NCBI GenBank assembly: GCA_037893245.1
Contig: JBAIAA010000119.1
Span: 1,426,001 to 1,490,000 of the forward strand
Length of the DNA: 64,000 bases
DNA from: Crossaster papposus
Taxonomy: Eukaryota > Echinodermata > Asteroidea > Velatida > Solasteridae
Direction of reading: 5' to 3'
Both the position numbers and the translations under genes were made by a program. Below are positions 32,301-44,300 of the stretch, in pieces. The notes beneath the pieces are model-generated. The model saw only the letters and a program-made list of their open reading frames with translations. It did not search any database and was not told the DNA's origin. The stretch's first letter is position 1. The number at the start of each line of letters is the position of its first letter.

Positions 32301-35300
32301 CGGTTTGAGTTGTGATTTTTTTTGCTGCGCCCTGACCCAGCTAGAAAATATTAGAGAAAAAGACCACTGCAAATCGATAGAAAAAGCGATGATCTTTCGT
32401 ATGGTACAAAGTTTAGCTTGTGGCGACATCGAGATTGTTTTCCTGAGCCACTTATTCCGAGCGAGATTTCGCTTTTTTTCGGCGGATTTTAAAGGGGGTT
32501 TCCACATTTGCGCATGCGCTATGCATATGTACGTGTACGTTTACACATGTACATATGTATGCCCCATAAATTTTAGTACATTTCATCATGAAAAAAATAT
32601 TATTTGTCTGGAGTGGAAATGTAAATTTTGTGTTTTATTGTTCAGTCTTCAGATTTATTGGCTAGTTATGGCCATTTTTGTAGATTAGCGGGTACCGTGA
32701 TTTATGAACATGCACAAGTACATGATCATGCATGCAAAATTTGAAAGACAGTTAATGAGTTATGGTTATACTAGGGTAGGCCTACTATTAATTACTATAA
32801 ATTTATACACCATATAGGCCTAGGCCTTTATGTATTTATGAAACAGGCAGACATGACAAATTGTTGTGTACATGATTTAATTAAAGGTTAGGCCAATGCA
32901 CTTACATGTACCTTCCTTTTTTTCTGTTATTGTTTCATACATGTAGGTCATGCCGTCCACCACCGTGGCCTATTCCACCACGGCCACCAACACCAATTGT
33001 TAAGCCCACTCGTGCAGTAAAGGCACTAATTATTGGAGATTCCTTGAGCAAATGTTTAGCCGAGAATGTCTCGTCACCATTGGTTGAGGTCGAAGTGATC
33101 ACTCGTCGCGGAGCAACAATATCCAGTCTGAGGAAGTTTTTACAACAGCACCAAGACAACTTCAAAGATGCTCCTGATATTGTTGCTGTCCATGTTGGGA
33201 CCAATGACCTCCCTTTTGGAATTTTGAACAGCAACATTCGACAGTTTCGTGACCTGATTGCTGCATTGCATGACGTTTTTCCAACATCGAAGTTGGCAGT
33301 CAGTGCAATACTTCCCCGCAAGTGCAATACTTCCCCGCAAGGACAATGACGGTCTTGATATTTCACGTTTTTACCACAACATCAAGTTTGGTAATGTCTG
33401 TGCCGAGCTGCACTGTCAATTCTTTGAGATTGGTGAAGAGCTACGGGACTGGCACTTTGCTAGAGATGGCCTGCACCTCAATTGGGATGGCAACTCTCTT
33501 TTTGGTGAAATATTTCAAGCCCATCTTGAGAGATTGTCCAGGAATCTGCTATCTTCATGTACGTCACGGAAGGCCGGGCCCGTTTCTACCCCTTCCTCTG
33601 CAATGTTTAATTTAAACTACTTCAATGTTGATGAGTTTTATGAATTCTTTCAGCTTGCATAACATAAAAAGAGTAAATAAAACCTGTTTAAGTTTCTTGT
33701 ATTCAGCGTCTGTTTGGAATGTTACTTTTTTGTTACTAGGGAAAGTATCGGAAAATAATTTCAATCACAAACTACCCTCCATTGCACAGTTCTAACCAAC
33801 CAGTAAATCAAGTAATGGTGTATCATTTTCAATTGAATTCAATTCAAGAAAATTTATTTCCATTTGTCGCAAAATGCAGAAGAAAAAAAACATTCTGTGA
33901 AAATTTTTCATTTTCAATTTAATTCAATTCAAGAACATTTATTTCCATTTATAGCAAAGAAAATATAAAACAAAATCATTCTGTGAAAATGAATTGAAAA
34001 GCTCCATGTTAAAACTAATATTGTAACATTTTATTTGGATTGAAACCAACAAGAATATTGGAACGAAACTTATTGTACCATATAGCATAAAGCACAACAA
34101 AATCTGTGTCCGAAATCTGGGCCGCGCCGGCTTGTTTACAAGTACACGCATCCGGCGTTGTGCAATACTCGCCATCCACCAATCACAAGCCTAGAAATCC
34201 ATGTGCAAAGATGGCGGTTGTACCGTTTCAGTCTGCCGGTAGTTTGTGGCGAAAACCTTGCGCCCTGACCCAGCTAGACAAAATTGTGAGTATAAAGGTA
34301 TATTTTTATGTAGAATATGAAGTAACCTGTTTGTCTAGTGAAAATTTGGGCTGTGGGCACACACAAAAAAGAGAGATTTTAACGTATTTTCTATCGCGAT
34401 TATTTTCTTTTTTGAACCAAAATTCGTCCCAAAATTTCTCATTTTAATCGATAAAAAATCTTATTCAAACTTTAACAGTTTGAAAGATATACTCTTCATC
34501 TGTGATTTTATATCAACAAAGTGATCATACATGCCAAAAAAGCCGAGTATTTTCCCACATTCCACAGGCTATTCCAGCTCATTAAATATGCAAGGCGAGG
34601 TCACGCACGGGAATTTATGAATACGTTGCAAAGAAAAGGAAGCACTTTCGCGTGCACTGCGGATAGACTGTGCACGCATATATGAATAACGGTCGAGAAC
34701 GTATTGATCAAGTCGTTAGATCTGTCGCAACTCGGCACGTTACTAGTCTTAAACCAGCCGTGCCGATGAATTTCGACTGAAATTCACGGATAAAACCCGA
34801 CTATCTAACGACTTGTCTTCAAGTCTAGGCCAGTACAGGACGCCACTGATGGTTGTGGATGGGAATCTTAACGCCCAGCAGTATGTGGATAACATCCTGC
34901 GACCTCATCTGCTGCCATTCTTGCTACACCACCCAGAATTGAGAACCTTTCAGCATGACAACGCTCGTCCCCATGCTTCTCGTTGTACCACTGCATTAGT
35001 CCAAGGCGAGAACATCAACACTACTAGTGGCCTTCGCTCTCCCCTGACCTGCATCCCATAGACCACCTATGGGATGAGCTTGTGAGACGCATATAGTTGG
35101 CAGGGCCAGGACACGGGCAGAGCTGCTTCAGACATTGAGTGGGGCAGAATCCAGCAGCAATCCATCCAAAGACTGGTATAGGCAGTATGCGCCGACGATG
35201 CACTGCCTGTATCCAAATCAATGGTGGCCACACACGTTATTGAAGGGGAACTGACATTGTACCCTCTTCTGTTTTTTACTATAGGTATAGGGTATCACTC

Positions 35301-38300
35301 TTATGGTTTTACCTTTCAAAACCTTTCAAAATCTGCTTAATGGGCAAAATGCCTATCAATAAGTATGAACCTTTCAAAACGCTCCAGAATGTTTTGCTAC
35401 TGCACTACTACACCTTTCAAAACCTTTTGAAAGTTTTTTTTTTTTAACACCAGTTTGTTCAGAGAGTTGTTTTACCTTTCAAAACCTTTCATAGGTTCTA
35501 TTTGTCAGACAGCTTTCTCACCTTTCAAAACGCTTCAGTCCAGAAAACTTGAAAGGTTTTGAAAGGTCTGACAGCTCTATGGTAACTGCACTGTATATAG
35601 GAGGGTTAACTTAATTAAATTAAATTAAAAAAATCTGATGAGATGGTGTACATGTATCTTGGTCAACAACTTGACATGTTTTTTTTTTCAACTGTTACAA
35701 TTTTATTACATGTTTGTAAAGTTTCTTTTGCGTTTCAGTATATGAATGAATTACAACCGGCACAAACTACATGCAGTTAATCGTAACGTCCTAGGCATAT
35801 ATACAGTAGTGGGGTCACAGTTTACCACTCAATTCTCTATTTGTACGTAGTTACTATACCATGCATACTGCAGTCTACTCAAGTAGTATTTTGTAGTATT
35901 GGGTGATATTGTTGGGTTAATTAATATTGTTACTAATTATACTGTTGGTGAAATTACCAGGATGCATGTAGGTGCTTAATTGTACAAAGGTTCCCATGTG
36001 ATTCTTATTTGGAATGTGCCATTTGAATAAGACGTGGCAGAAATTGGACGTTTGAAGCAGGGCTGTAAGACCTGCCTAAATTTAATATTACGGCAGAAGT
36101 GTAGCAGTTGCTTCAAACGTGACTTTTGGCCGTGTCTATTATAAATTTTAAGTCATAATTTGAATTAGAGTTAAAATAGAGTGGGAAAACGAACAGAAGT
36201 GGGACAGTGAGTAATGGACCAGGGGAAGGGGGGGGGGGGGGGGGGGGGGGTTAAGAACAGAAAGGGGTTGCAAGTCCTACCAAGGGGATTGTCTGTAACC
36301 CACAACAATGTGGGAAAGAAAAACAGAGGTTTAGTTATGTGATTGAATAGTCATAGGTATAATATACTGTATATAGCGCATGTAGTGATTGGGTAATTTT
36401 TGTTTTGCATGCTCCGGTGAACTCTATTTCTGTGGTGAGAACAATTGTATTGCTATATATTCTCTGCATTCAGTTAAACCCATCTAGCTTTGCATGTCAA
36501 TGGCAGGTGGTTTTCACTGTGAGTCGGGTCATTTGTACAATGCAGTTATTTGTTGTGGTTCACTGAATTAGTGAATTTCAAAGTGAATTCCTGTTTATTC
36601 GCACGAATTGTTTGTTAGTGTACGGTAAATGTACTTATTTTAACTCATTATTTTGGAAGACATTATTTGCCTCAATTCAAATAAGCTGAAAGAGTAAATT
36701 CCTGCATAAATTGTTAAGATATTTAACATTTAGTGTTGGTTTTATAGCATTTTTAATTATGCAAAAAAAACATGGAGCTTTTTCTTTTGGTGGTTTTAAT
36801 GGATTTAGCACCAAAAGGGTACACAAAATGCAGTTTGGGCTTTTATTTTTACGTGATAATCATTGATCATTCCATGCAGTACTGACCTTGTTAATGTTGC
36901 ACGAGTCTGTGACTTTCATTTGGCCAATATTCATTAACCCTATACTACATTGTACCTAAGCGGTTCCTTCGGTTACCCGGTTCTTCCCTGTTTCAAATTA
37001 AGAACTGGGCCCCCGAATACCCGGTTTCGTCGGTTCCGGTTTCGTCAGTTCCGATTTCAAAGGACCGAGTCCCAATCACCAAGACCGCATCCCAACTGCT
37101 CTGTGGAGCTGGTCTCACTGCGCACTAACCGAAGCTGACTCTGTAAATTGAGTCCCGACATTGTAAGCATTGACCACAAACACAGTGAAGATAAGGTGTA
37201 TCAAATAACGCGAAAGAATTCAGCCTATTGACAACAGCAGCGTCAATGCGATCATGTGCCATATTTATTCATGTTTGGGGGCAACTACTACTGCCAAACA
37301 CTGTCTAGGATCAGCAGCCGCATTGCATGTGCCATATTTATTTATGTTGGGGGGCCACTACTACTGCTAATCACTGTCCCTTGGCGACGTACAAAACGAA
37401 AATGTAAACGTCTTGTTTTCTCCTAAAACGTGTTGTGGAGTGGTCCAAACAGTGAATTTCAAAGTGAATTCCTGTTTGTTCGCATGAATTGTTTGCTAGT
37501 GTAAACTACATGTACATGTACTTATTTTGACACACTATTTTTGAACACATAATTTGCCTAAATTCAAATAAGCTGAAAGAGTAAACTCCTGCATAAATGG
37601 TTAAGATGTACTTAATGGTTAAGATGTACTTAATGGTTTAGATGTGTTGGTTTTATAACATTTTTAATTATGCAAAAAAACATTTTGTTTTGGTAGTTTC
37701 ACCTCCTTTTGGGGTGTACATTAAGAAAGCAACCGAGGAATTTTGCACCATAAATGTGGCTTAAAAACTGGACTTCTTCAGTATTATAGTGCCACATAGC
37801 GGCCATTATGTAAAAGGGGGGAAGGTCTCAAAACATTGTGTTGCTATAGAAATGGATGAAATGGTACAAAAAACACAATTTGGGCTTTTATTTTCACTTG
37901 ATAATCATTCGATGCAGTACTGACCTTGTTAATGTTGCACTAGTCCACTAGTCAACATGTATTTCTCGGAAGTGAGAGGTCAATGTTTGGCACGATTTTC
38001 AGACAATTTTTCAGTTTCCATAAATTGAGATGCTAGCAATTTTACAAAGGCACTTTGAGGATGAGATTTGTAATGTTCCAAAAACAATTGCCAATTTTTG
38101 CACGTTTTTCGTATTAAAGGGGTCCGGAATTAAGTCTATTGAATAAACAAGCGATATATCGTCAACGTTTTCACGAAGAGGCGAATTTAATTAAAAATCG
38201 TCTATTTATCGTTTTATGAAAACGATTAAAGATTGCAATATCTACAACCTGGTGAAGTTATACATTAAAAAAATCATTAAAATCAATATAACCTAATTAA

Positions 38301-41300
38301 CGAATGGGCGAATTGATCCTCATGTGCCCTTTTGCGTTGACTTAAACGTGTTTATGAAGGGGCACTTTGGTGCGCGTATTGACTTTAGCGTTTTCACGAA
38401 GAGGCAAATTGGGCGAATTGGGCGCGTACTGGCTTTTAGCGTTTTCACGAAGGGGCGAATTTGGGGCACAGTGGGGAAATGTATACATTCTGACTCTCAC
38501 AGCCACGGGCGAATTTGCTAATTTATCGTTTTTTCGTTTTCACGAAGAGGCAATTCTATTAATTGATTAATTCTTTGATTCGAATTTGATTTGAATCAAA
38601 TAATGTCCACCTTTTGAGTCGTTTCTCCGACTTCCTTTTTACACCCATTGTCAATATTTAAAAGGAACAAAAAGTGTCAATTCTTACTAATGCTTTAAAG
38701 TATGAGATGATTTAAGTCCATTGTTCAGTGGTACAAGCTACTAAAGAATGTGAAAGCTTTGTCCTGTCTGGTCTCCGTGTTGCGTAACCAAACAATGAAA
38801 TAAAGGTTGGGTTAAAGAGGGGGGTTTTAAATGCCCAGTACGTTGGACATCGAGGTCATTTGATGCCACACATTCTTGTGCGTCGGGTGTGTCTCTGCTA
38901 TAACTCCGCTAAGATGTCTTCAAGTGATGATCCGTACTTTTTTTTGAGTAGGAATACGTCGAGAGATATGTTGTGTCACCTCAAGAACTGACTCGCCCAT
39001 TTATTTTGATGGTGATTCAAACCAGTATTTTGGAACATATTCGATGAGGATTTATACTCCAATCAGAATTTATACTAAAGCGGCAAATTCAGAGGTGAAG
39101 AAACTTCTTACACTCGTGGCTGATTTGGACCCCTTGTAACAGATCAGGAAATGATGGAAAATATTTGGCTTAGCTCTCAGCAGCTCATTTTGGCTTATTA
39201 TTTTTAGCCCTTGGTGTATCTTAGCTTTAGTAGTCATTATTCCGTGTCGGAAGTATACCAGCCTTTTGTTAAACCCTGAACGGTTTTATTATCACATGTC
39301 AAACCAGACTCGGAACAACTTTAAATTCATTTTAATCTGTTTACCCTAAATTCGTTTTGATATTTTTCAATTTGTTTAAAATTTGTTAAATTTCTTTTCA
39401 ATGGTTTTTATGATAAAACACATTGTGATTCAATTTCGAAATAATAACAAACTGCGAAAAAGCCCTATGTTCTGTTCCTCGAACAGATGTAGTTCTAGTT
39501 ATTTATCTTCTTTCTTCTTGTTCTTTGGCCATACATCGCATAGACTTATACACGTTTCATTCTGGAGGTCACTTTTATTGAAACTTTGCACATACTCAGA
39601 TCTCATACTGAACTAGTACCCAAAACTCAGATGTCGTCATCTTATAGGTTCAATATTTTTAATCTTTGAAAATCAATTAAAAAAAATAAACCGCAAAAGA
39701 CCGGAACTTGAAGTTTGGGTGAATTATTAGAATAATGAAGGATCTTTAATTTATCTCGTGTGCTTAAAATTACGTGGCCCTTCCTTCCGGTCAAAACCGA
39801 AAGTGCCTTTATAATTTGAAGATGGAAAATGATGTGAACTTACTTTCAACCTTGTCGGTCTCTGACACGGTTGTACTTTACAACATAATTACTGGTGACG
39901 TTATGTAATGGTAGAGCGCCCTCTAGTGGCAGGGTTTTAATTGTTTAAAATTCATAATTAGTAAAGTTCATTATTACAATTTATAATTAATTGATTCGTA
40001 TGGCGTAGTTTGCTGAAATCACTTTAATATACTCAGCTTCATGCTAAGAAGATGTTGAAGGGGCGACATGTTGATGACGGCACTAGACAATGAGAATACC
40101 TTTAAACCTAAACAATTGATGAAAAATCAACCGCGACAGACATAGTCAATATTTTGGTGACTTTTAAACCGCATAAGGGTAAGTCTAAACATGATGGGTG
40201 GCAAGATATTGCTTCTAAGATGCAAAATATGAAGTGACGTCATTTGACGAAATTGTTAAAAATTTTATGAATTTTTAAATTGGTAAAATTTCATTAGACT
40301 CAACATGTGTATCTTCTCTGTTATCACAATACTCCAAAAATCGAAACAGACCACTTTGCAAAAGTGTGAACTGACAAGTGTGGTTATGATGATGTCACCA
40401 TAGGGCATGTGACGTCACCTTAAAAGTGCAACAGTTTCAAAGCCAGTTTCATACACTACACGTTGATGGCCTAATCTCAACAAGTTTGATATTCTCAGGT
40501 TTTGCGAAAAAACTCTTTATATTATTGTATGGGTTGGATGAGCGATTGTTTTCACCTTTTCAACACTGTTTGGAATGAGCTCCCTATTTCCCTTTTATTA
40601 AGATAAAACTCTTTTTTCTTCTTTCAAGACCGGTTTTGAACTTTGTAGGCCTAGAGCAGAAACCTTTATTAAGCCCTTTTCACACTGCAGAGCCAATCCC
40701 CGGGAAATAAATCCCCGGGAAATTCCCGGTGATTTTGTTTACCCCACCAACAACCCAGCAATCGTTCACACTATTTCCCGGGAATATGCACGGTCGTTTC
40801 ACACTGGCCATCAAACCCCGGGAAATGTGTAAACATTATAAATACACGTACACGAGAAGGAAGCTAAACACAGTCTTGTTCACAACACTTCCCCTTATTA
40901 AATATTAAAACCATTAATTTTGCTCATATTCTTTGAAATTTAATTATTTGTATAATTTTCAAACGTTATTATTTGTCTTTTGTACTTAACTGTAAATATA
41001 TTTATGAAAAGTTTGAAAGGTACTGCATAACAATACTAAGTCACCGCGCGAATTATTTGGCACGCTATTTGCGACCCTGTGACCTTTCGAGATTACCCGT
41101 GGACGCAAAAAGGTGGGGTAAGTTCAAACCCTGCGACGTTCACACTAGTTGCTTTTCCCTGGGAAACACGTTAAACCCCGGGGATTTCTCCTTTAACCCT
41201 ACTCCCGAGCAGGGGTAAATATTTCCCGGGGAAAAGCAGTTTCCCGGGGATTTCTTTGGTAGTGTGAACAGACCGACCGAAATTCCCCGGCAATTTCCCG

Positions 41301-44300
41301 GGGAATTGCCGGGGAAATCGTCTAGTGTGAAAGGGGCTATAGTGTCATTTTAGGGAGTCTGTAATAAGTATAATAAAATAATTTGGAAAATGTACAAAAG
41401 ATTTTAAGAAGTTTTGTGGTAATTAACATTTCACAAATTATTCATTTTCGTCCGGGTAAGAGATAGCTTTTGAAAGCAGCATTGCAATTGCAACTCAAAC
41501 TCTTCCGGAAGTAGATTTGTACCCCCTTGGTCTGTATTTGATCCTACCCACTCTGACCTCTTTTATTCCTTGGTCTAATCCTCCTTTTTGTTCTTCCACC
41601 CCACTTCTGCATCCCTCTTTTGTGTTTCTTTACCCAACCATGTTATGCATCATGCTTGTACGTATGTCCCACTGACCTCAACACCTGGACGGATCATTGT
41701 CCATGTTCTGCTGTGCTAACACTTGAAGTCGGCGCGAACTGGAAGTGCAACATGGCGTCACTGCTGTGAGCCAATGAAATGTCCAGTTGTAGATGTCAGT
41801 AAATTTACCAACCAACTGAACTCTACACCTGGACATTTCATTGGCTCACAGAGTGACTTCGTGGGTCCGCCATGTTGCACTTCTCTGCATGCCGACTTCA
41901 AAATGAAACAATAGATGATCTGTCCATGTATAGAGGTCAGTGGTATGTCCCCCCTTTATAAGTTTGTTTTATGTAGTATGTCATCCATTTTGTTTCCGAG
42001 AAAGATCTTTTTAAGATCGAAATATTAGGCCTTCTTAACTTATTTGATCTTATTAAAACCTTTGAATAACTTTGGCAAACAGAAATAAATTTCGTCAACC
42101 AGTTCGCACCGGGATTATTTTAACATCACCCAGCCGAGGCGCAAGATTATTATTAACGAAACTTGATCCGAGCCGCGTTCAGGCCTATTGTACCGTACCG
42201 GGCCGGGAAGCACACCCACGCATTTCCGGCCTCGCTCGCTGCTGACAGACATTTCCGGCCTTTCTCGTGACGTGCTTATGCTAAATCCATTTTGAATCTG
42301 GTAAAAACTGTGCGTGTATATACATCCTCCGACGCGAACTGGTTAAAATTGATTTTCTACCTTTTTTGTCTCAGACACCATTGAGTGTCGTCTGGAGTGC
42401 CGGAATGGCGCCACATGCATAGATGGAGTCAACCAGTTCCGGTGTGTCTGTGTACCAGGCTTCGTAGGAGTCACCTGTGAAATAGGTAACATTATTTGCC
42501 TATTCATGAGCTATACATATTTATCCTCAACATTCATGCATATTCAAACAAAATAAAGGGCTATACAATGTAATTTTTTAATAAAATCATTTTTTGTTAA
42601 TGCACCTTTTCGATGTTTATTTCGTTTACTATTTGCAAGGGTGTTTTAGTGACTTTTTGGTTTTGATGCTAATTAAAATTTCTATATTCATGAGCAAAGG
42701 TGTGACATTGTTTCAGTCATCACCCTAAATGCTACAGCTGTTTCAGCACAAACAGTCGACATATCATTTTTTAAATTTTGTTTTCTATGATTTGTTGCAC
42801 ATAGCAGATTTAAAGGTAGGATACACCATTGGTAATTGCTTGAAAAATTATGAATGGGTGGATTTGAGGGGTTGTATTTAATAGTAAATATCGTTAAACT
42901 GACCTGTCCGAGATTTTACATTGATCCTGAGAAGTGCAAGTAAAACGGTGTTGGTTTTCAACCAGCGTCGGGCAGTGAGCCTTATGTTGTTCTTTGTAAT
43001 GGCCAGCTCAACGTTGAGAGGGTAAACATTTCATCAAAATGTGATTTTCATTTGTTGTCATGAATGACAACTTTAATACCTACAGTTTCAGGTTTCATTC
43101 AAAGAAATGTTGATTTTGATGAATAAAGTGGAAAAAAATACCATTTTGTGTGCATCGTTCTGTTGTACTACAATAGAGCCGGCTATTTCAAAGCCTGTTT
43201 TCTCAGTTGTGTAATTTGAACTCCAAGGAAGTAATCAATATGTAAACACGTCATATCTCCAAAATGAGAGGGGCTATGGAGCTCTATTATATACCAAATG
43301 AAAGCTTACTTTGTGGACTTTTCAACCATGTATATTATAACTCAATTTCCTTTTTTTGCGACATAATACACCTTTTTGTACAGTCAGTCACAAATGTTGT
43401 ATCCTACCTTTAATTGGCTGAGTTGGCATTTCAGCCAGAACAGCTTATTTAATCGTTACATTTTTGGGGCTTTTTCGCATTTTGCGAAAAAGCCTTTTTT
43501 GTTGTTCTGATTTGTGTTCTTCTTTTGGGGCGTTTTTTAGCTTTGAGCGAAAAATCCTTTGTTTTTGTTCTGATTTAGTTTTTGCTTTTTCGCAATTTTG
43601 CGAAAAAGCCTTTGTTTTTGTTCTTAATTTTTGGCTTTTTTCGAGAGTGCGAAAAAGCCTTTGTTTTTGTTCTGATTTTTTTTGTTAACGGTGACTTCAT
43701 AACATGTTATATGTGAATTATTACGTTTTGGGACCTTTATGCCATACTTTAGCAACGGAACATGCTATCATCAACAATCTGTTTGTATTAGGTTTGTTAG
43801 ATGATAGATAGTTGCACAAACAGTACACAAATGTGTGACGTCGTCGTTTTAACCAGTTTAAAATCATTTTAATCTGTTTCAATTAACTTAAATGTGTTTG
43901 TAATAGTTTTAAATTGTTTTGAGGGTATAATAGTTTAATTTTTGAAAAATAAAATCTGAAAAACTGTGGACATTCTTTGATTCGAATGGGCGAGGACGCG
44001 CAGTGTCCGAGCCCTATTTGAATCAAAGAATGTCCACCTTTTGAGTCGTTTCTCCGACTTAAACTACGTCCCTTTTACACCCATTGTCAATATTTAAAAG
44101 GAACACAAAGTGTCAATTCTTACTAATGATTTAAAGTATGAGATGAATTAAGTCCATTGTTCAATGGTACAAGCAGAATGTGAAAGCTTTGTCCTGTCTG
44201 GTCTCCGTGTTGCGTAACCAAACAATTGAATAAAGGTTGGGTTAAATGAGGGTGTTTAAAATGCCCAGTACATTCGACATCGAAGTCATTTAATGCCATA

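Larger units (their letters stand above)
28953..34836. mobile_element. 5.87-kb TIR element with 9-bp target duplication
   Basis: The Tc1 sequence is interrupted with GGCCAGTAC on both sides (28953-28961 and 34828-34836). The inserted DNA is 28962-34827. The ends are inverted: TAGACTTGGTGCCAAGTCGG left, and TAGACTTGAAGACAAGTCG when the right end is read on the minus strand. Each end is itself a small hairpin (GACTTG-4 nt-CAAGTC). A 9-bp duplication is usual for Mutator-like elements, but I see no transposase. Inside is an SGNH-hydrolase gene (32183-33681). 28990-31900 is otherwise non-coding, with one TTAA MITE (30073-30162) and a 33-bp micro-MITE (31072-31104). Confidence 0.85.
27611..35742 (+). 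mobile_element. Composite, decayed Tc1-like transposon
   Basis: The left end TATACTGAAACGCAAAAGAA and the right end TTCTTTTGCGTTTCAGTATA are terminal inverted repeats abutting TA, the Tc1/mariner target. Inside, a deleted copy (5' half 27611-28219 joined to 3' part 28220-28523) is followed by a second copy from about 28524. That copy is split at 28961 by a 5.87-kb insertion and resumes at 34837. A TCAAAACC-rich TIR element (35311-35567) sits in its 3' tail. The transposase is broken by the rearrangements and at least one frameshift. Confidence 0.85.
26847..42374 (+). other. Gene A intron 3, about 15.5 kb of transposons
   Basis: Contains a local duplication (27136-27400), the composite Tc1-like element (27611-35742) with its 5.87-kb insertion, MITEs at 36026-36150, 40672-41338, 41670-41942 and 42095-42346, and direct duplications at 36570/37452 and 38608. 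38960-40670 is AT-rich with no gene seen. Confidence 0.6.

Noticed and set aside
33140..33346. Minus-strand frames over the SGNH exon
   Set aside because: Shadows of the + strand gene, whose catalytic blocks are clear.
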